A stretch of 64,000 nt of DNA from positions 1 through 64,000 of the forward strand of contig NZ_JADWMY010000010.1 of NCBI RefSeq assembly GCF_015767275.1, written 5' to 3'. The DNA comes from Herbaspirillum sp. AP02. GTDB taxonomy: Bacteria > Pseudomonadota > Gammaproteobacteria > Burkholderiales > Burkholderiaceae_D. The position numbers and the translations under genes were made by a program. Under the pieces are notes generated by a model, which saw only the letters and a program-made list of their open reading frames with translations, made no database searches and had not been told where the DNA came from. This document shows positions 8,290 through 16,671 of this stretch, one piece after another. Within the stretch, counting starts at the first letter, position 1. Every line of letters starts with the position of its first letter.

Positions 8290-9684
8290 ATGCAAGCCCC
8301 CAGCCATCCAGTGGATGAACGCCTACCCGTATTCAAGCTCTTCGCGCTCGGCATGCAGCACGTGCTGGTGATGTATGCCGGTGCGATTGCCGTGCCGCTC
8401 ATCATCGGCGGTGCCCTGAACCTGCCCAAGTCCGAGATCGCCTACCTGATCAGTGCCGACCTGTTCTGCTGTGGCGTGGTCACCATCATCCAGAGTGCCG
8501 GTATCTGGAAGTTCGGCATCCGCATGCCGGTCATGATGGGCGTGACCTTCGCCGCCGTGGGGCCGATGGTGGCCATGGCCAACAATCCCCAGCTCAACAT
8601 CCTGCACATCTATGGCGCGGTGATTGCCTCGGGCCTGTTCTGCATCCTGGCCGCGCCCTACATGAGCAAGCTCATGCGCTATTTCCCACCGGTGGTGACG
8701 GGTACCGTGATCACGGTGATCGGGGTCTCGCTGATGGGCGTGGGCATCAACTGGGCGGCGGGCGGACAACCGGTGATCGGCAAGCTGGTCGACGGCGTCT
8801 TCGTCAAGGTCCCCAATCCCGACTATGGCTCACCGCTGTCGCTGTCGATTGCGGCGGTGGTGCTGGTGGCCATCCTGCTGATCACCAAGTACGCGCGGGG
8901 GTTCATCTCCAATATCTCGGTATTGCTGGGCATGGTGGTGGGCTTCGTGATCGCCTTTGCACTGGGCAAGATCAGCTTCGACGGCCTGGACGCGGCCGAC
9001 TGGTTTGCCTTCATCCAGCCCTTCCACTATGGCCTGCCGCAGTTCGACCTGGCCTCCATCATCAGCATGTGCCTGGTGATGATCGTGACCATGATCGAAT
9101 CGACCGGCATGTTCATAGCCCTGGGCGACATCGTCGGCCGCCGGATCGACGACCGCGCGCTCGCCAGCGGCCTGCGTGTGGATGGCCTGGGCACCGTGAT
9201 CGGCGGCATATTCAACACCTTCCCTTATACCTCGTTCTCGCAGAACGTCGGGCTGGTGGGGGTGACCGGCATTCGCAGCCGCTTCGTCTGCGTGGCAGCC
9301 GGCGTGATCCTGATCGCCTTTGGCCTGTTCCCCAAGATGGCGCACGTGGCGGCTTCGATCCCGCAATTCGTGCTGGGCGGCGCCGGCATCGTGATGTTCG
9401 GCATGGTAGCGGCGACCGGGATCAAGATCCTCTCCAAGGTCGATTTCCACAATAACCGCAACAACCTCTTCATCGTTGCCATCAGCATCGGCGTGGGCAT
9501 GATCCCCATCGTCGCCCCCACCTTCTTCGACAAGATGCCGCACCTGCTGGGCACCATCTTCCACAGCGGCATCCTGCTGGCCTCGGCCATGGCGGTGGGC
9601 CTGAACCTGTTCTTCAACGGCCGCGGCAGCGAGGAAGACGTGGCCCGCTATGCGGTAGCGGCGGCACAAAGCTCGGATCACTGA
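8290..9684 (+). CDS. NCS2-family urate/xanthine:cation symporter
   Basis: This is an inner-membrane permease of the nucleobase-ascorbate transporter family, about 464 residues with 12-14 hydrophobic segments. The family signature appears as SFSQNVGLVGVTGIRSR, whose QN-G-TG pattern is typical of xanthine and urate transporters rather than uracil carriers. The start at 8290 is preferred over 8251 because AGGAGA lies 6 bases before it and the upstream 13 residues are polar and unconserved in character. Neighbouring puuD, uraD-allC and 8-oxoguanine deaminase suggest that urate or xanthine is the cargo. Which of the two cannot be decided from sequence alone. Confidence 0.9.
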   Translation: MQAPSHPVDERLPVFKLFALGMQHVLVMYAGAIAVPLIIGGALNLPKSEIAYLISADLFCCGVVTIIQSAGIWKFGIRMPVMMGVTFAAVGPMVAMANNPQLNILHIYGAVIASGLFCILAAPYMSKLMRYFPPVVTGTVITVIGVSLMGVGINWAAGGQPVIGKLVDGVFVKVPNPDYGSPLSLSIAAVVLVAILLITKYARGFISNISVLLGMVVGFVIAFALGKISFDGLDAADWFAFIQPFHYGLPQFDLASIISMCLVMIVTMIESTGMFIALGDIVGRRIDDRALASGLRVDGLGTVIGGIFNTFPYTSFSQNVGLVGVTGIRSRFVCVAAGVILIAFGLFPKMAHVAASIPQFVLGGAGIVMFGMVAATGIKILSKVDFHNNRNNLFIVAISIGVGMIPIVAPTFFDKMPHLLGTIFHSGILLASAMAVGLNLFFNGRGSEEDVARYAVAAAQSSDH

Positions 9685-9784
9685 GCGCAGGCGCGGTCTT
9701 GCCATCGACAGATATGCCAAAGCCGATACGCGCCAGATGAAACCGTTGATGCCATCCGGGCCAAGATGTTTTAAAGTCTCACCT

Positions 9785-9897
9785 GCGCCCGGATACCCAC
9801 CGGGCGCGCCCGCTGCCCTCCCCGGACGGCAGCGGCAACCCACAATCACAGACAACAATCGGCGCCGACAATACTGATTTTCAGATGGTGGGCGCCG
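9785..9897 (+). promoter_or_regulatory. Structured leader with three hairpins before uraD-allC
   Basis: Three consecutive inverted repeats precede the fusion gene. GCGCCCGG/CCGGGCGC spans 9785-9807 with a 7-base loop. CCGCTGCC/GGCAGCGG spans 9810-9835. CGGCGCC/GGCGCCG spans 9860-9897 and encloses a smaller CTGA/TCAG hairpin. None is followed by a T run, so they are not ordinary terminators. They may form a structured 5' leader. The remaining part of the 273-base gap shows nothing else. Confidence 0.45.
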
Positions 9898-9957
9898 GTA
9901 TTGATCGCAACAGCAACGAACCAGCGAGGGAGCCGGCGCAGACCGACCGGCCAGCAC

Positions 9958-11721
9958 ATGACGACGACACTGCAACAATTGAACGAGGCCGATGCCTCCG
10001 CCTTCATCGCCGCCCTGCACGGCATCTACGAGCATTCGCCCTGGATTCCCGAGCGCGCCGCGCTGCAGCGTCCCTTCCGCAACATCACCGCCCTGAAACT
10101 GGCCCTGCAGAACGTCGTCACCGACGCCAGCCGCGCCGAACAACTGGGCCTGATCCGCGCCCACCCGGAACTGGCCGGCCGCGCCGCCATCGCCGGCGAA
10201 CTGACCGCCGAATCCACCGGCGAGCAGGCCCGGGCCGGCCTGAACCAGTGCAGCCCGGAGGAATTTACCCGCCTGCAACAGCTCAACACCGATTACAACG
10301 CCCGCTTCGGCTTCCCCTTCATCCTGGCCGTGAAAGGCCCGACCGGCGCTGGCCTGACGCGCCAGCAGATCATCGCCACTTTCGCCCGTCGCCTGCGCAA
10401 CCAGGTCGAAGACGAACTGCGCGAAGCCCTGCGCCAGATCGGCCGCATTGCCGAGATGCGCCTGAACGACCTGCTGGGCCATCGCCCGCAACTGGGCGCC
10501 ACCGTCATGCAATGGGCCGAGGAAATCGGCGCCCTGTCCGAAGACGAAGGCGCCCTCACCTGCACCTACCTGACCGACACCCACCGCCGCACCGCCGACC
10601 AGATCGCCCAATGGATGCGCGAAGCCGGCATGCACGTCCACATCGATGCGGTGGGCAACGTGGTCGGGCGCTACCTCTCCAGCGACCCGCAGGCCAAGAC
10701 CCTGATGACCGGCTCGCACTACGACACGGTGCGCAACGGTGGCAAGTACGACGGCCGCGAAGGCATCCTGCTGCCCATCGCCGTGGTCAGGCACCTGCAT
10801 GAGCGGGGCGAGACCCTGCCCTTCCACTTCGAAGTCATCGGCTTCTCGGAAGAGGAAGGCGTACGCTTCAAGAGCACCTTCCTGGGCAGCAATGCCGTCA
10901 CCGGCCAGTTCGACATGAAGCTACTCGACCTGCAGGACAAGGACGGCATCAGCATGCGCGAGGTCATCACCCAGGCCGGCCACGACGTCACCGCCATCCC
11001 GCAGATCGCCCGCGATGCCGCCGATATCCTGGGCTATGTCGAAGTCCACATCGAACAGGGCCCGGTCCTGTTGAACCGCGACCTGCCGGTCGGCATCGTC
11101 ACCTCCATTGCCGGCAGCTCACGCTACCTGGTCGACCTGAAAGGCGTGGCCAGCCACGCCGGCACCACGCCGATGGACATGCGCAAGGACGCCGCTGCTG
11201 CGGCCGCCGAGATCATCCTCTATGTGGAACAGCGCTGCTCGCAGGACCAGCATGCCGCCCTGGTCGGCACGGTCGGCCAGTTGCAGGTACCCCGCGGCTC
11301 CACCAACGTCATCCCTGGCGCCTGCCAGCTCTCGCTGGACATCCGCGCCGCCCGCGACGACATCCGCCTGGCCGCGGTCAAGGACATCCTCGCCAAAATC
11401 GAAGACATCGGCACACGGCGCAGCATCGACATCAAGCTGGAAGAAACCCTGAGCGCCCCGGCCGCCCCCTGCGCCCCCTGGCTGATGGAACAACTGGCCG
11501 CCGCCACCGAACGCGCCGGCGTCCCGCCCTTCGAACTGGCCTCCGGTGCCGGCCACGACGCGATGGCCATCGCCCGCCTGACCGACGTCTGCATGCTCTT
11601 CACCCGCTGCGGCAACGGCGGCATCAGCCACAACCCGCTGGAGACCATGACGGCCGATGATGCGGAGGTATCGGGACAGATCCTGCTGGATTTCCTGCGC
11701 AGCTTCAGGACGAAAAATTAA
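9958..11721 (+). CDS. Fused OHCU decarboxylase (UraD) and M20-family allantoate amidohydrolase
   Basis: Two purine-degradation enzymes are joined in 587 residues. The N-terminal part (about 1-168) is UraD, which decarboxylates 2-oxo-4-hydroxy-4-carboxy-5-ureidoimidazoline to S-allantoin; the catalytic His69 lies in RAHPELAGRAA. The C-terminal part (about 175-587) is an M20 amidohydrolase of the AllC/HyuC type that would release ammonia from allantoate. Its metal-site motifs are GSHYDT, SEEEGVRF and the late ISHNPLE histidine, all intact. The step between the two halves, allantoinase, is absent from the window. The ATG at 9958 is chosen over a TTG at 9901 because the protein fits UraD from there, though no strong ribosome site precedes it. 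Confidence 0.9.
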   Translation: MTTTLQQLNEADASAFIAALHGIYEHSPWIPERAALQRPFRNITALKLALQNVVTDASRAEQLGLIRAHPELAGRAAIAGELTAESTGEQARAGLNQCSPEEFTRLQQLNTDYNARFGFPFILAVKGPTGAGLTRQQIIATFARRLRNQVEDELREALRQIGRIAEMRLNDLLGHRPQLGATVMQWAEEIGALSEDEGALTCTYLTDTHRRTADQIAQWMREAGMHVHIDAVGNVVGRYLSSDPQAKTLMTGSHYDTVRNGGKYDGREGILLPIAVVRHLHERGETLPFHFEVIGFSEEEGVRFKSTFLGSNAVTGQFDMKLLDLQDKDGISMREVITQAGHDVTAIPQIARDAADILGYVEVHIEQGPVLLNRDLPVGIVTSIAGSSRYLVDLKGVASHAGTTPMDMRKDAAAAAAEIILYVEQRCSQDQHAALVGTVGQLQVPRGSTNVIPGACQLSLDIRAARDDIRLAAVKDILAKIEDIGTRRSIDIKLEETLSAPAAPCAPWLMEQLAAATERAGVPPFELASGAGHDAMAIARLTDVCMLFTRCGNGGISHNPLETMTADDAEVSGQILLDFLRSFRTKN

Positions 11722-11791
11722 TTATTTATATAATTTAAAAGATTCAGAAGTAAGTACATCGGCACGAAACTGCTGAGCTACCCAGTAACGG

Positions 11792-11859
11792 CGCGAAGCC
11801 GAAGGCGAGCAAGTCACCGCGAAGCCGAAGGCGAGCCCCCCGCGAGGCCGAAGGCGAGC
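11792..11859 (+). repeat. Triplicate direct repeat of about 19 bases
   Basis: CGCGAAGCCGAAGGCGAGC occurs at 11792-11810 and 11818-11836, and with one change (AGG for AAG) at 11841-11859. Spacings are 26 and 23 bases. This is too few and too irregular for a CRISPR array and looks like a local tandem expansion beside the inverted-repeat element. Confidence 0.85.
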
Positions 11860-11872
11860 CGGACACGCTTTC

Positions 11873-12005
11873 CCCCTTGGGAGCCAGCCGCCGGAGTGAA
11901 GCCGCAAGTGGATCAGAAAAATAGTGGGAGCGAAGCGACTCTATTTTTCCCACTTGCGGCTTCACTCCGGCGGGCACCCTCCGCAGGAGGGCTGGCTCTT
12001 GGGGG
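11873..12005. repeat. Nested inverted-repeat (MITE- or REP-like) element
   Basis: Perfect 24-base arms at 11888-11911 and 11950-11973 (beginning CCGCCGGAG and ending CTCCGGCGG) enclose inner arms GAAAAATAG at 11916-11924 and CTATTTTTC at 11941-11949. Outer arms GAGCCAGCC at 11881-11889 and GGCTGGCTC at 11990-11998 lie outside them, with C- and G-runs beyond. The whole could fold into one long hairpin. No transposase is present, so a non-autonomous element is a reasonable reading. Confidence 0.7.
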
Positions 12006-12020
12006 CCGTTTTCTTTGCTT

Positions 12021-12046
12021 ACTTTCTTTGGCGGGCCAAAGAAAGT
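12021..12046. repeat. 12-base perfect hairpin beside the nested repeat
   Basis: ACTTTCTTTGGC pairs perfectly with GCCAAAGAAAGT around two G residues. The surrounding pyrimidine-rich sequence resembles intergenic repeats that recur in many beta- and gammaproteobacterial genomes; this resemblance is from memory and not searched. It is not followed by a T run. Confidence 0.65.
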
Positions 12047-12280
12047 GAGCGGCTGCCGGGCCGCCCCCGGCGCTCCCCTGCGACCGGAGAAAGATCAGAA
12101 TCAAACCAGAGCGCACACAAGCATTCCGTGCAGACTAACCCGCTCAACATGTAGTCCACCCAGCAACCCCATCCGCCGCAGCGTTAATAGGGCAAGAAAG
12201 GGACTCCCCCTGTCACCTGCGTCGCCCCGCAAGCAAGCCAATCCAACAGAAACAAGGAACCCAAGAAGGAGTCCAGCAAC

Positions 12281-13669
12281 ATGCAACACAAGCCAAACAG
12301 CAAGACCCTGCTGATCAGGAACGCCCGCGTGCTCGTCACCATGAACGACACCCGCGAAGAAATTCCACAAGGCGCCGTCTACATCCGCGACAACGTGATC
12401 GAACAGATCGGCAAGAGCGCCGACCTGCCGCAGCAAGCCGATGAAATCATCGATGCCACCCACCACGTCGTCATCCCCGGCCTGGTCAACACCCACCACC
12501 ACATGTACCAGAGCCTTACGCGCGCCATTCCCTCGGCGCAGAATGGCGAACTGTTCAACTGGCTCACCAATCTCTACCCGATCTGGGCCGGCCTCACCCC
12601 CGAGATGATCCAGGTATCCACGCTTACTGCCATGGCCGAGCTGATCCTCTCCGGCTGCACCACCAGCAGCGACCACCTCTACATCTACCCCAACCAGACC
12701 CGCCTGGACGACAGCCTCGAAGCCGCGACCCAGATAGGCATGCGCTTCCACGGCGCCAGAGGCGCCATGAGCGTAGGCCAATCCAAGGGCGGCCTGCCGC
12801 CGGATAGCGTGGTGGAAGACGAAGAAACCATCCTCCAGGACAGCCGTCGCCTGATCGAGACCTACCACGACCCTGCGCGTCACGCCATGCAGCGCATCGT
12901 GGTCGCCCCCTGCTCGCCCTTCTCGGTCTCGCGCGACCTTATGCGCGAGGCCGCCGACCTGGCCCGCCACTACGGCGTCTCCCTGCACACCCACCTGGCT
13001 GAGAACGTCAACGACATCGCCTACAGCCGCGAAAAATTCAACATGACCCCGGCCCAATACGCCGAGGACTGCGGCTGGGTCGGCCACGACGTCTGGCACG
13101 CCCACTGCGTGCAACTGGACGACCATGGCATCGATCTCTTTGCCCGCACCGGCACCGGCGTGGCGCATTGCCCCTGTTCCAACATGCGCCTGGCCTCCGG
13201 CATCGCCCCCATCCGCAAGATGCTGGACGCGGGCGTACCGGTCGGACTGGGGGTGGATGGCAGTGCCTCCAACGACAGCGCCCACATGCTGGGTGAAGTG
13301 CGTCAGGCCATGCTGCTGCAGCGGGTAGGATTCGGCCCGGACGCCATGACGGCGCGTCAGGCGCTGGAGATCGCCACCCTGGGTGGCGCGAAGGTATTGA
13401 ATCGGGACGACATCGGCGCGCTCAAACCCGGCATGTCAGCCGACCTGGTGCTGTTCGACACGCGCCAGCTGGCCTTTGCCGGGGCGCTGCATGACCCGGT
13501 GGCTGCGCTGGTGTTCTGCACCCCGGCCAATGTGGACTACAGCATCATCAACGGCCGCGTGATCGTGCGCGAGGGGCAGTTCACCAGTATCGATCTGGGG
13601 GTGGTGCTGGAGCGGCACAACGCCCTGTCGCTGCAACTGGCTGAAGCGGCCCGCTCATCCGCCCACTAA
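12281..13669 (+). CDS. 8-oxoguanine deaminase (amidohydrolase family)
   Basis: The 462-residue protein is a metal-dependent amidohydrolase of the ATZ/TRZ-like branch that includes 8-oxoguanine deaminase, which converts 8-oxoguanine to urate and ammonia. The first metal motif is NTHHHMYQS (about residues 71-79). Later ligands appear in HTHLAEN and HAHCVQLD, and the catalytic Asp in GLGVDGSASNDS. Guanine deaminase activity is less likely because a separate guanine deaminase gene lies at 29.9 kb. Hydroxydechloroatrazine ethylaminohydrolase is the usual rival annotation. The purine island supports the 8-oxoguanine call, since the product feeds PuuD. The gene ends 24 bases before the chemoreceptor. 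Confidence 0.82.
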   Translation: MQHKPNSKTLLIRNARVLVTMNDTREEIPQGAVYIRDNVIEQIGKSADLPQQADEIIDATHHVVIPGLVNTHHHMYQSLTRAIPSAQNGELFNWLTNLYPIWAGLTPEMIQVSTLTAMAELILSGCTTSSDHLYIYPNQTRLDDSLEAATQIGMRFHGARGAMSVGQSKGGLPPDSVVEDEETILQDSRRLIETYHDPARHAMQRIVVAPCSPFSVSRDLMREAADLARHYGVSLHTHLAENVNDIAYSREKFNMTPAQYAEDCGWVGHDVWHAHCVQLDDHGIDLFARTGTGVAHCPCSNMRLASGIAPIRKMLDAGVPVGLGVDGSASNDSAHMLGEVRQAMLLQRVGFGPDAMTARQALEIATLGGAKVLNRDDIGALKPGMSADLVLFDTRQLAFAGALHDPVAALVFCTPANVDYSIINGRVIVREGQFTSIDLGVVLERHNALSLQLAEAARSSAH

Positions 13670-13693
13670 GCCACCCTCACTCCGGAGTCGAAC

Positions 13694-15241
13694 ATGCGTA
13701 TCTCGGACATGAAGATCGGCGCCCGCCTGGCGCTGGGTTTTGGCGCAGTCATGGTGCTCCTGCTGGCCATCGCCATACTCGGCAACCTGCAACTGGGACG
13801 ACTGGCCGATGGCATCGGCCTCATCGTCAAGGACCGCTATCCCAAGACGGTCATGGCCAACACGGTACAGATCCAGGTCAACAAGATCGCCCTGGATATC
13901 CGCGACATCCTGCTCACCAGCGACCCCGAGCGCATAAAGGCCCTGGCCGCCGATGCCACGGCGGCCGACCGCAGGATGAACGAGTACCTGACCAGGCTGC
14001 AGCAAGTGGCACGCACCGAGGAAGACAGGCGATACGTGGAAGCCGCCATCGCGGCACGCCAGACCTACGTCCCCGCGCGCGACCAGCTCATGGCCCTGGC
14101 CATGGCGGGTCGCACCGATGAAGCCAAGGCCTTCCTGCCGCAGCAATTCATGCCGGTGCAGATCAAGTACTTCATTGCGCTCGATGCCATGTTCGACTAC
14201 CAGGGTGGCCTGATGGATGCGGCCGGTGAAGCAGCCACCCGGGATTCGGCCAGTGCCCGTCTGCTCATCAACAGCCTGGCCGTGGTCGCTCTGCTGCTGG
14301 CTGCCGCAGTCGCGTGGCTGGTCTCGCGCAGCATCTCGCGCCCGCTCGGGCATGCCGTGAGCGTGGCACGGCGCGTGGCCGAAGGCGACCTGTCCACGCA
14401 GGTGAAAGTCACCTCGCGCGACGAGACCGGCGAGCTGATGGCTGCCCTGAAACTGATGAATGAGAACTTGCGCAACATCGTTGGTCGCGTGCACCAGGGC
14501 AGCAATACGATCCACCATGCCGCCGGTGAAATCGCCAGCGGCAACCTGGATCTCTCGGCCCGTACCGAGCAACAGGCCGGCTCGCTGGAGGAAACCGCCT
14601 CGGCCATGGAAGAGCTGACCACCACAGTCAGACAGAACGCCGACAACGCTCGCCAGGCCACGCAACTGGCCAGCACCGCCTCCGCCATCGCGGTACAGGG
14701 CGGGAGCGTGGTGCATCAGGTGGTCGATACGATGGCTGACATCAATGCGTCCTCACGGCAGATCGTGGACATCATCGCGGTCATCGACGGCATCGCCTTC
14801 CAGACCAATATCCTCGCGCTCAATGCCGCCGTGGAAGCCGCGCGTGCCGGCGAACAGGGACGCGGCTTTGCGGTGGTGGCCTCGGAGGTGCGCTCGCTGG
14901 CCCAGCGCAGCGCTAGCGCCGCCCGCGAGATCAAGACCCTGATCCATGACTCGGTGGGCAAGATCGAAAACGGCAGTAGCCTGGTGCAGCAGGCCGGCAG
15001 CACCATGGAGGATGTGGTGGCCAGCGTGCAGCGGGTCAACACCATCATCGCCGAGATCAGCCGGGCCAGCCAGGAACAGAGCACGGGCCTGGAAGAAATC
15101 AACCGGGCCATCACCCAAATGGACGAATCGACCCAGCAGAACGCGGCCCTGGTGGAACAGGCCGCCGCAGCCGCTCAGGCCATGCGTGATCAGGCGGTGC
15201 AATTGCAGGAGGCGGTGGGGGTGTTCAAGCTGGCAGTGTGA
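13694..15241 (+). CDS. Methyl-accepting chemotaxis protein
   Basis: This 515-residue membrane chemoreceptor has one transmembrane helix at about residues 11-32, a four-helix-bundle-type periplasmic sensor (about 33-188), a second membrane helix (190-211), a HAMP domain (212-265) and a cytoplasmic signalling domain. The conserved hairpin tip contains [20 protein letters not shown]. No NWETF-like tether for CheR and CheB ends the protein, which finishes GVFKLAV. It starts 24 bases after the 8-oxoguanine deaminase stop and probably shares its transcript. A purine or breakdown product is therefore a plausible attractant, but the sensor sequence gives no direct proof. Confidence 0.92.
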   Translation: MRISDMKIGARLALGFGAVMVLLLAIAILGNLQLGRLADGIGLIVKDRYPKTVMANTVQIQVNKIALDIRDILLTSDPERIKALAADATAADRRMNEYLTRLQQVARTEEDRRYVEAAIAARQTYVPARDQLMALAMAGRTDEAKAFLPQQFMPVQIKYFIALDAMFDYQGGLMDAAGEAATRDSASARLLINSLAVVALLLAAAVAWLVSRSISRPLGHAVSVARRVAEGDLSTQVKVTSRDETGELMAALKLMNENLRNIVGRVHQGSNTIHHAAGEIASGNLDLSARTEQQAGSLEETASAMEELTTTVRQNADNARQATQLASTASAIAVQGGSVVHQVVDTMADINASSRQIVDIIAVIDGIAFQTNILALNAAVEAARAGEQGRGFAVVASEVRSLAQRSASAAREIKTLIHDSVGKIENGSSLVQQAGSTMEDVVASVQRVNTIIAEISRASQEQSTGLEEINRAITQMDESTQQNAALVEQAAAAAQAMRDQAVQLQEAVGVFKLAV

Positions 15242-15432
15242 CGACTGCAGCGTAAGGTCATTCCCAACGCGCGCTTCAAGCAGATCGCCTTCACCGGTGC
15301 TCGCCGCGCTGGCATGGACCCACAGCATTGGAACGTCTTACAATCCCCTGTCACATGACGTAATATGTGCGACGGCTGGCGATCGGCCCCACGTCCGGTG
15401 CGCCTGCCTATAAAAATCAATCAGGGGAAACA

Positions 15433-15975
15433 ATGAACGTTCGAATTGCCACCGCAGGCGGGTTCCGTACTTGCGCTGCGCTTTCCATCGCATTGGCGCT
15501 GACAGCCTGTGCCACCCGCACACCCTTACTGCCCGAGAACTATGCTGGACCGACGGCCATCCTCAAGGACTCGGCCGAGATGCTCACCATGAGCAAGGCC
15601 GACATGTACTATGCCACCAACATCAATGCCGTCGATGTCAACAATGTACGCTCCGCTACACAAGGCGCGAGCCAAGGGCGCGGTGCTCTGATGCTGCTGC
15701 AGAAGGTGGAGCGCCGTATCCCCGCAACACCGCTCAAGGTACAGGTCGTGGCAAGGACGGCCTATGCCATGCCTATCATGGCGATGACCGGTACGGTCTA
15801 TCAGGTCAAGGGCGAAATCGATTTCACGCCGGAACCCGACAAGAACTATGTCGTGCGCGGCAAGCTGGGGCCGACCTACAGCGCAGTGTGGATCGAAGAA
15901 GAGGCCAGCAGCACACTGGTAGGCAAGAAGATCGAAGTCAACGGTTCAGCCGAACTGGGATTCTTCGATAAATAA
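15433..15975 (+). CDS. Uncharacterised lipoprotein (180 residues)
   Basis: I do not recognise the family. The start at 15433 is chosen because AGGGGA lies just before it and the reading then opens with a clean lipoprotein signal peptide ending in the lipobox LTAC (Cys near residue 23). The mature part has no membrane segment. It mixes short polar stretches with beta-rich sequence such as LKVQVVARTAYAMP and KNYVVRGKLG. A second lipoprotein gene follows 41 bases later on the same strand, so the two are probably co-transcribed and may act together in the envelope. The residue after the lipid-bearing Cys is Ala, so outer-membrane sorting is likely. Confidence 0.75.
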   Translation: MNVRIATAGGFRTCAALSIALALTACATRTPLLPENYAGPTAILKDSAEMLTMSKADMYYATNINAVDVNNVRSATQGASQGRGALMLLQKVERRIPATPLKVQVVARTAYAMPIMAMTGTVYQVKGEIDFTPEPDKNYVVRGKLGPTYSAVWIEEEASSTLVGKKIEVNGSAELGFFDK

Positions 15976-16016
15976 AGACAGCGTCGCGGCCTTGCAGCGC
16001 AATCCTACCCACGATC

Positions 16017-16655
16017 ATGAAAAAAATCCTTCTGCTGTGCGCCAGCACGTGTGCGCTGCTGTTGAGCGGCTGCACCGCCTACCCCATTGCCGCCTATCGT
16101 GATAGCGCGATGATGCGCGCGAGCTCGGCTGATTTGACGCACAGTGATGCGCCATTGAAATTGAAGATGGAAGTGCAGTGGCTGATGAATGGCCGCGCGC
16201 CCGATACCAACGCGCAGCCGATGCAGATCACCCCGCCCGGGCCGGACCCCCTGATGTTGCGCAACGCATTGGAAGCCGCATTCCGACAGACAGGGGTCAT
16301 CGAGATCAGCCAGAACGACGCCGTGGGCGTGGTCAAGGTCACGCTCAATGACGTTTCCGATATTGCCGAGGCGATCAATCAAGGGGTACGCCTGGGTGAA
16401 ACATGGGGGGACGGCCATGTCACCACCAAGGAAGAGATGACGATGTCTCTTGCCATCCGAGTCGGAGACAAGAGTGCGCATTCACCAGCGGTACGCGGCG
16501 CGTTCTATATCATGCTGGCCAAATCCCGCCTACCGGATGACCCGCGCCTGCAACCCGCCAGATCCGTTCAGGAAGACCTGTTCCAGCAATTGCTGATCAA
16601 GTGCCTGCTGGCATTGGACAAGGACGGCAGTCTGCAACGCCTGCAGGCACCCTGA
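16017..16655 (+). CDS. Uncharacterised lipoprotein (212 residues)
   Basis: The 212-residue protein opens with MKKILLLC and a lipobox LSGC (Cys near residue 20), so it is predicted to be an outer-membrane lipoprotein. The mature part contains an alpha/beta-like region, including DPLMLRNALEAAFRQTG and GVVKVTLNDVSD, that resembles small envelope sensors and assembly factors in style, but no family is firmly recognised. It follows another lipoprotein gene and converges on pyruvate kinase with only 16 bases between stops. A 12-base palindrome GATACCGGTATC overlaps its stop codon. Confidence 0.75.
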   Translation: MKKILLLCASTCALLLSGCTAYPIAAYRDSAMMRASSADLTHSDAPLKLKMEVQWLMNGRAPDTNAQPMQITPPGPDPLMLRNALEAAFRQTGVIEISQNDAVGVVKVTLNDVSDIAEAINQGVRLGETWGDGHVTTKEEMTMSLAIRVGDKSAHSPAVRGAFYIMLAKSRLPDDPRLQPARSVQEDLFQQLLIKCLLALDKDGSLQRLQAP

Positions 16656-16671
16656 TACCGGTATCTGCCGC

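Larger units (their letters stand above)
11722..12280. other. 559-base gap rich in repeats between uraD-allC and 8-oxoguanine deaminase
   Basis: No gene is supported here. The gap contains a triplicated 19-base direct repeat, a long nested inverted repeat and a 12-base perfect hairpin, each listed separately. Bases 12,100-12,280 form a plain leader with AAGGAG shortly before the next start. The gap looks like accumulated intergenic repeat elements. Confidence 0.6.

Noticed and set aside
11792-11859. CRISPR array
   Set aside because: Only three repeats with 4-7 base spacers and no cas genes; spacers are far too short.
16653-16664. GATACCGGTATC as a terminator between the lipoprotein and pyk genes
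   Set aside because: It is a perfect 12-base palindrome, but it has no loop space and no T run.
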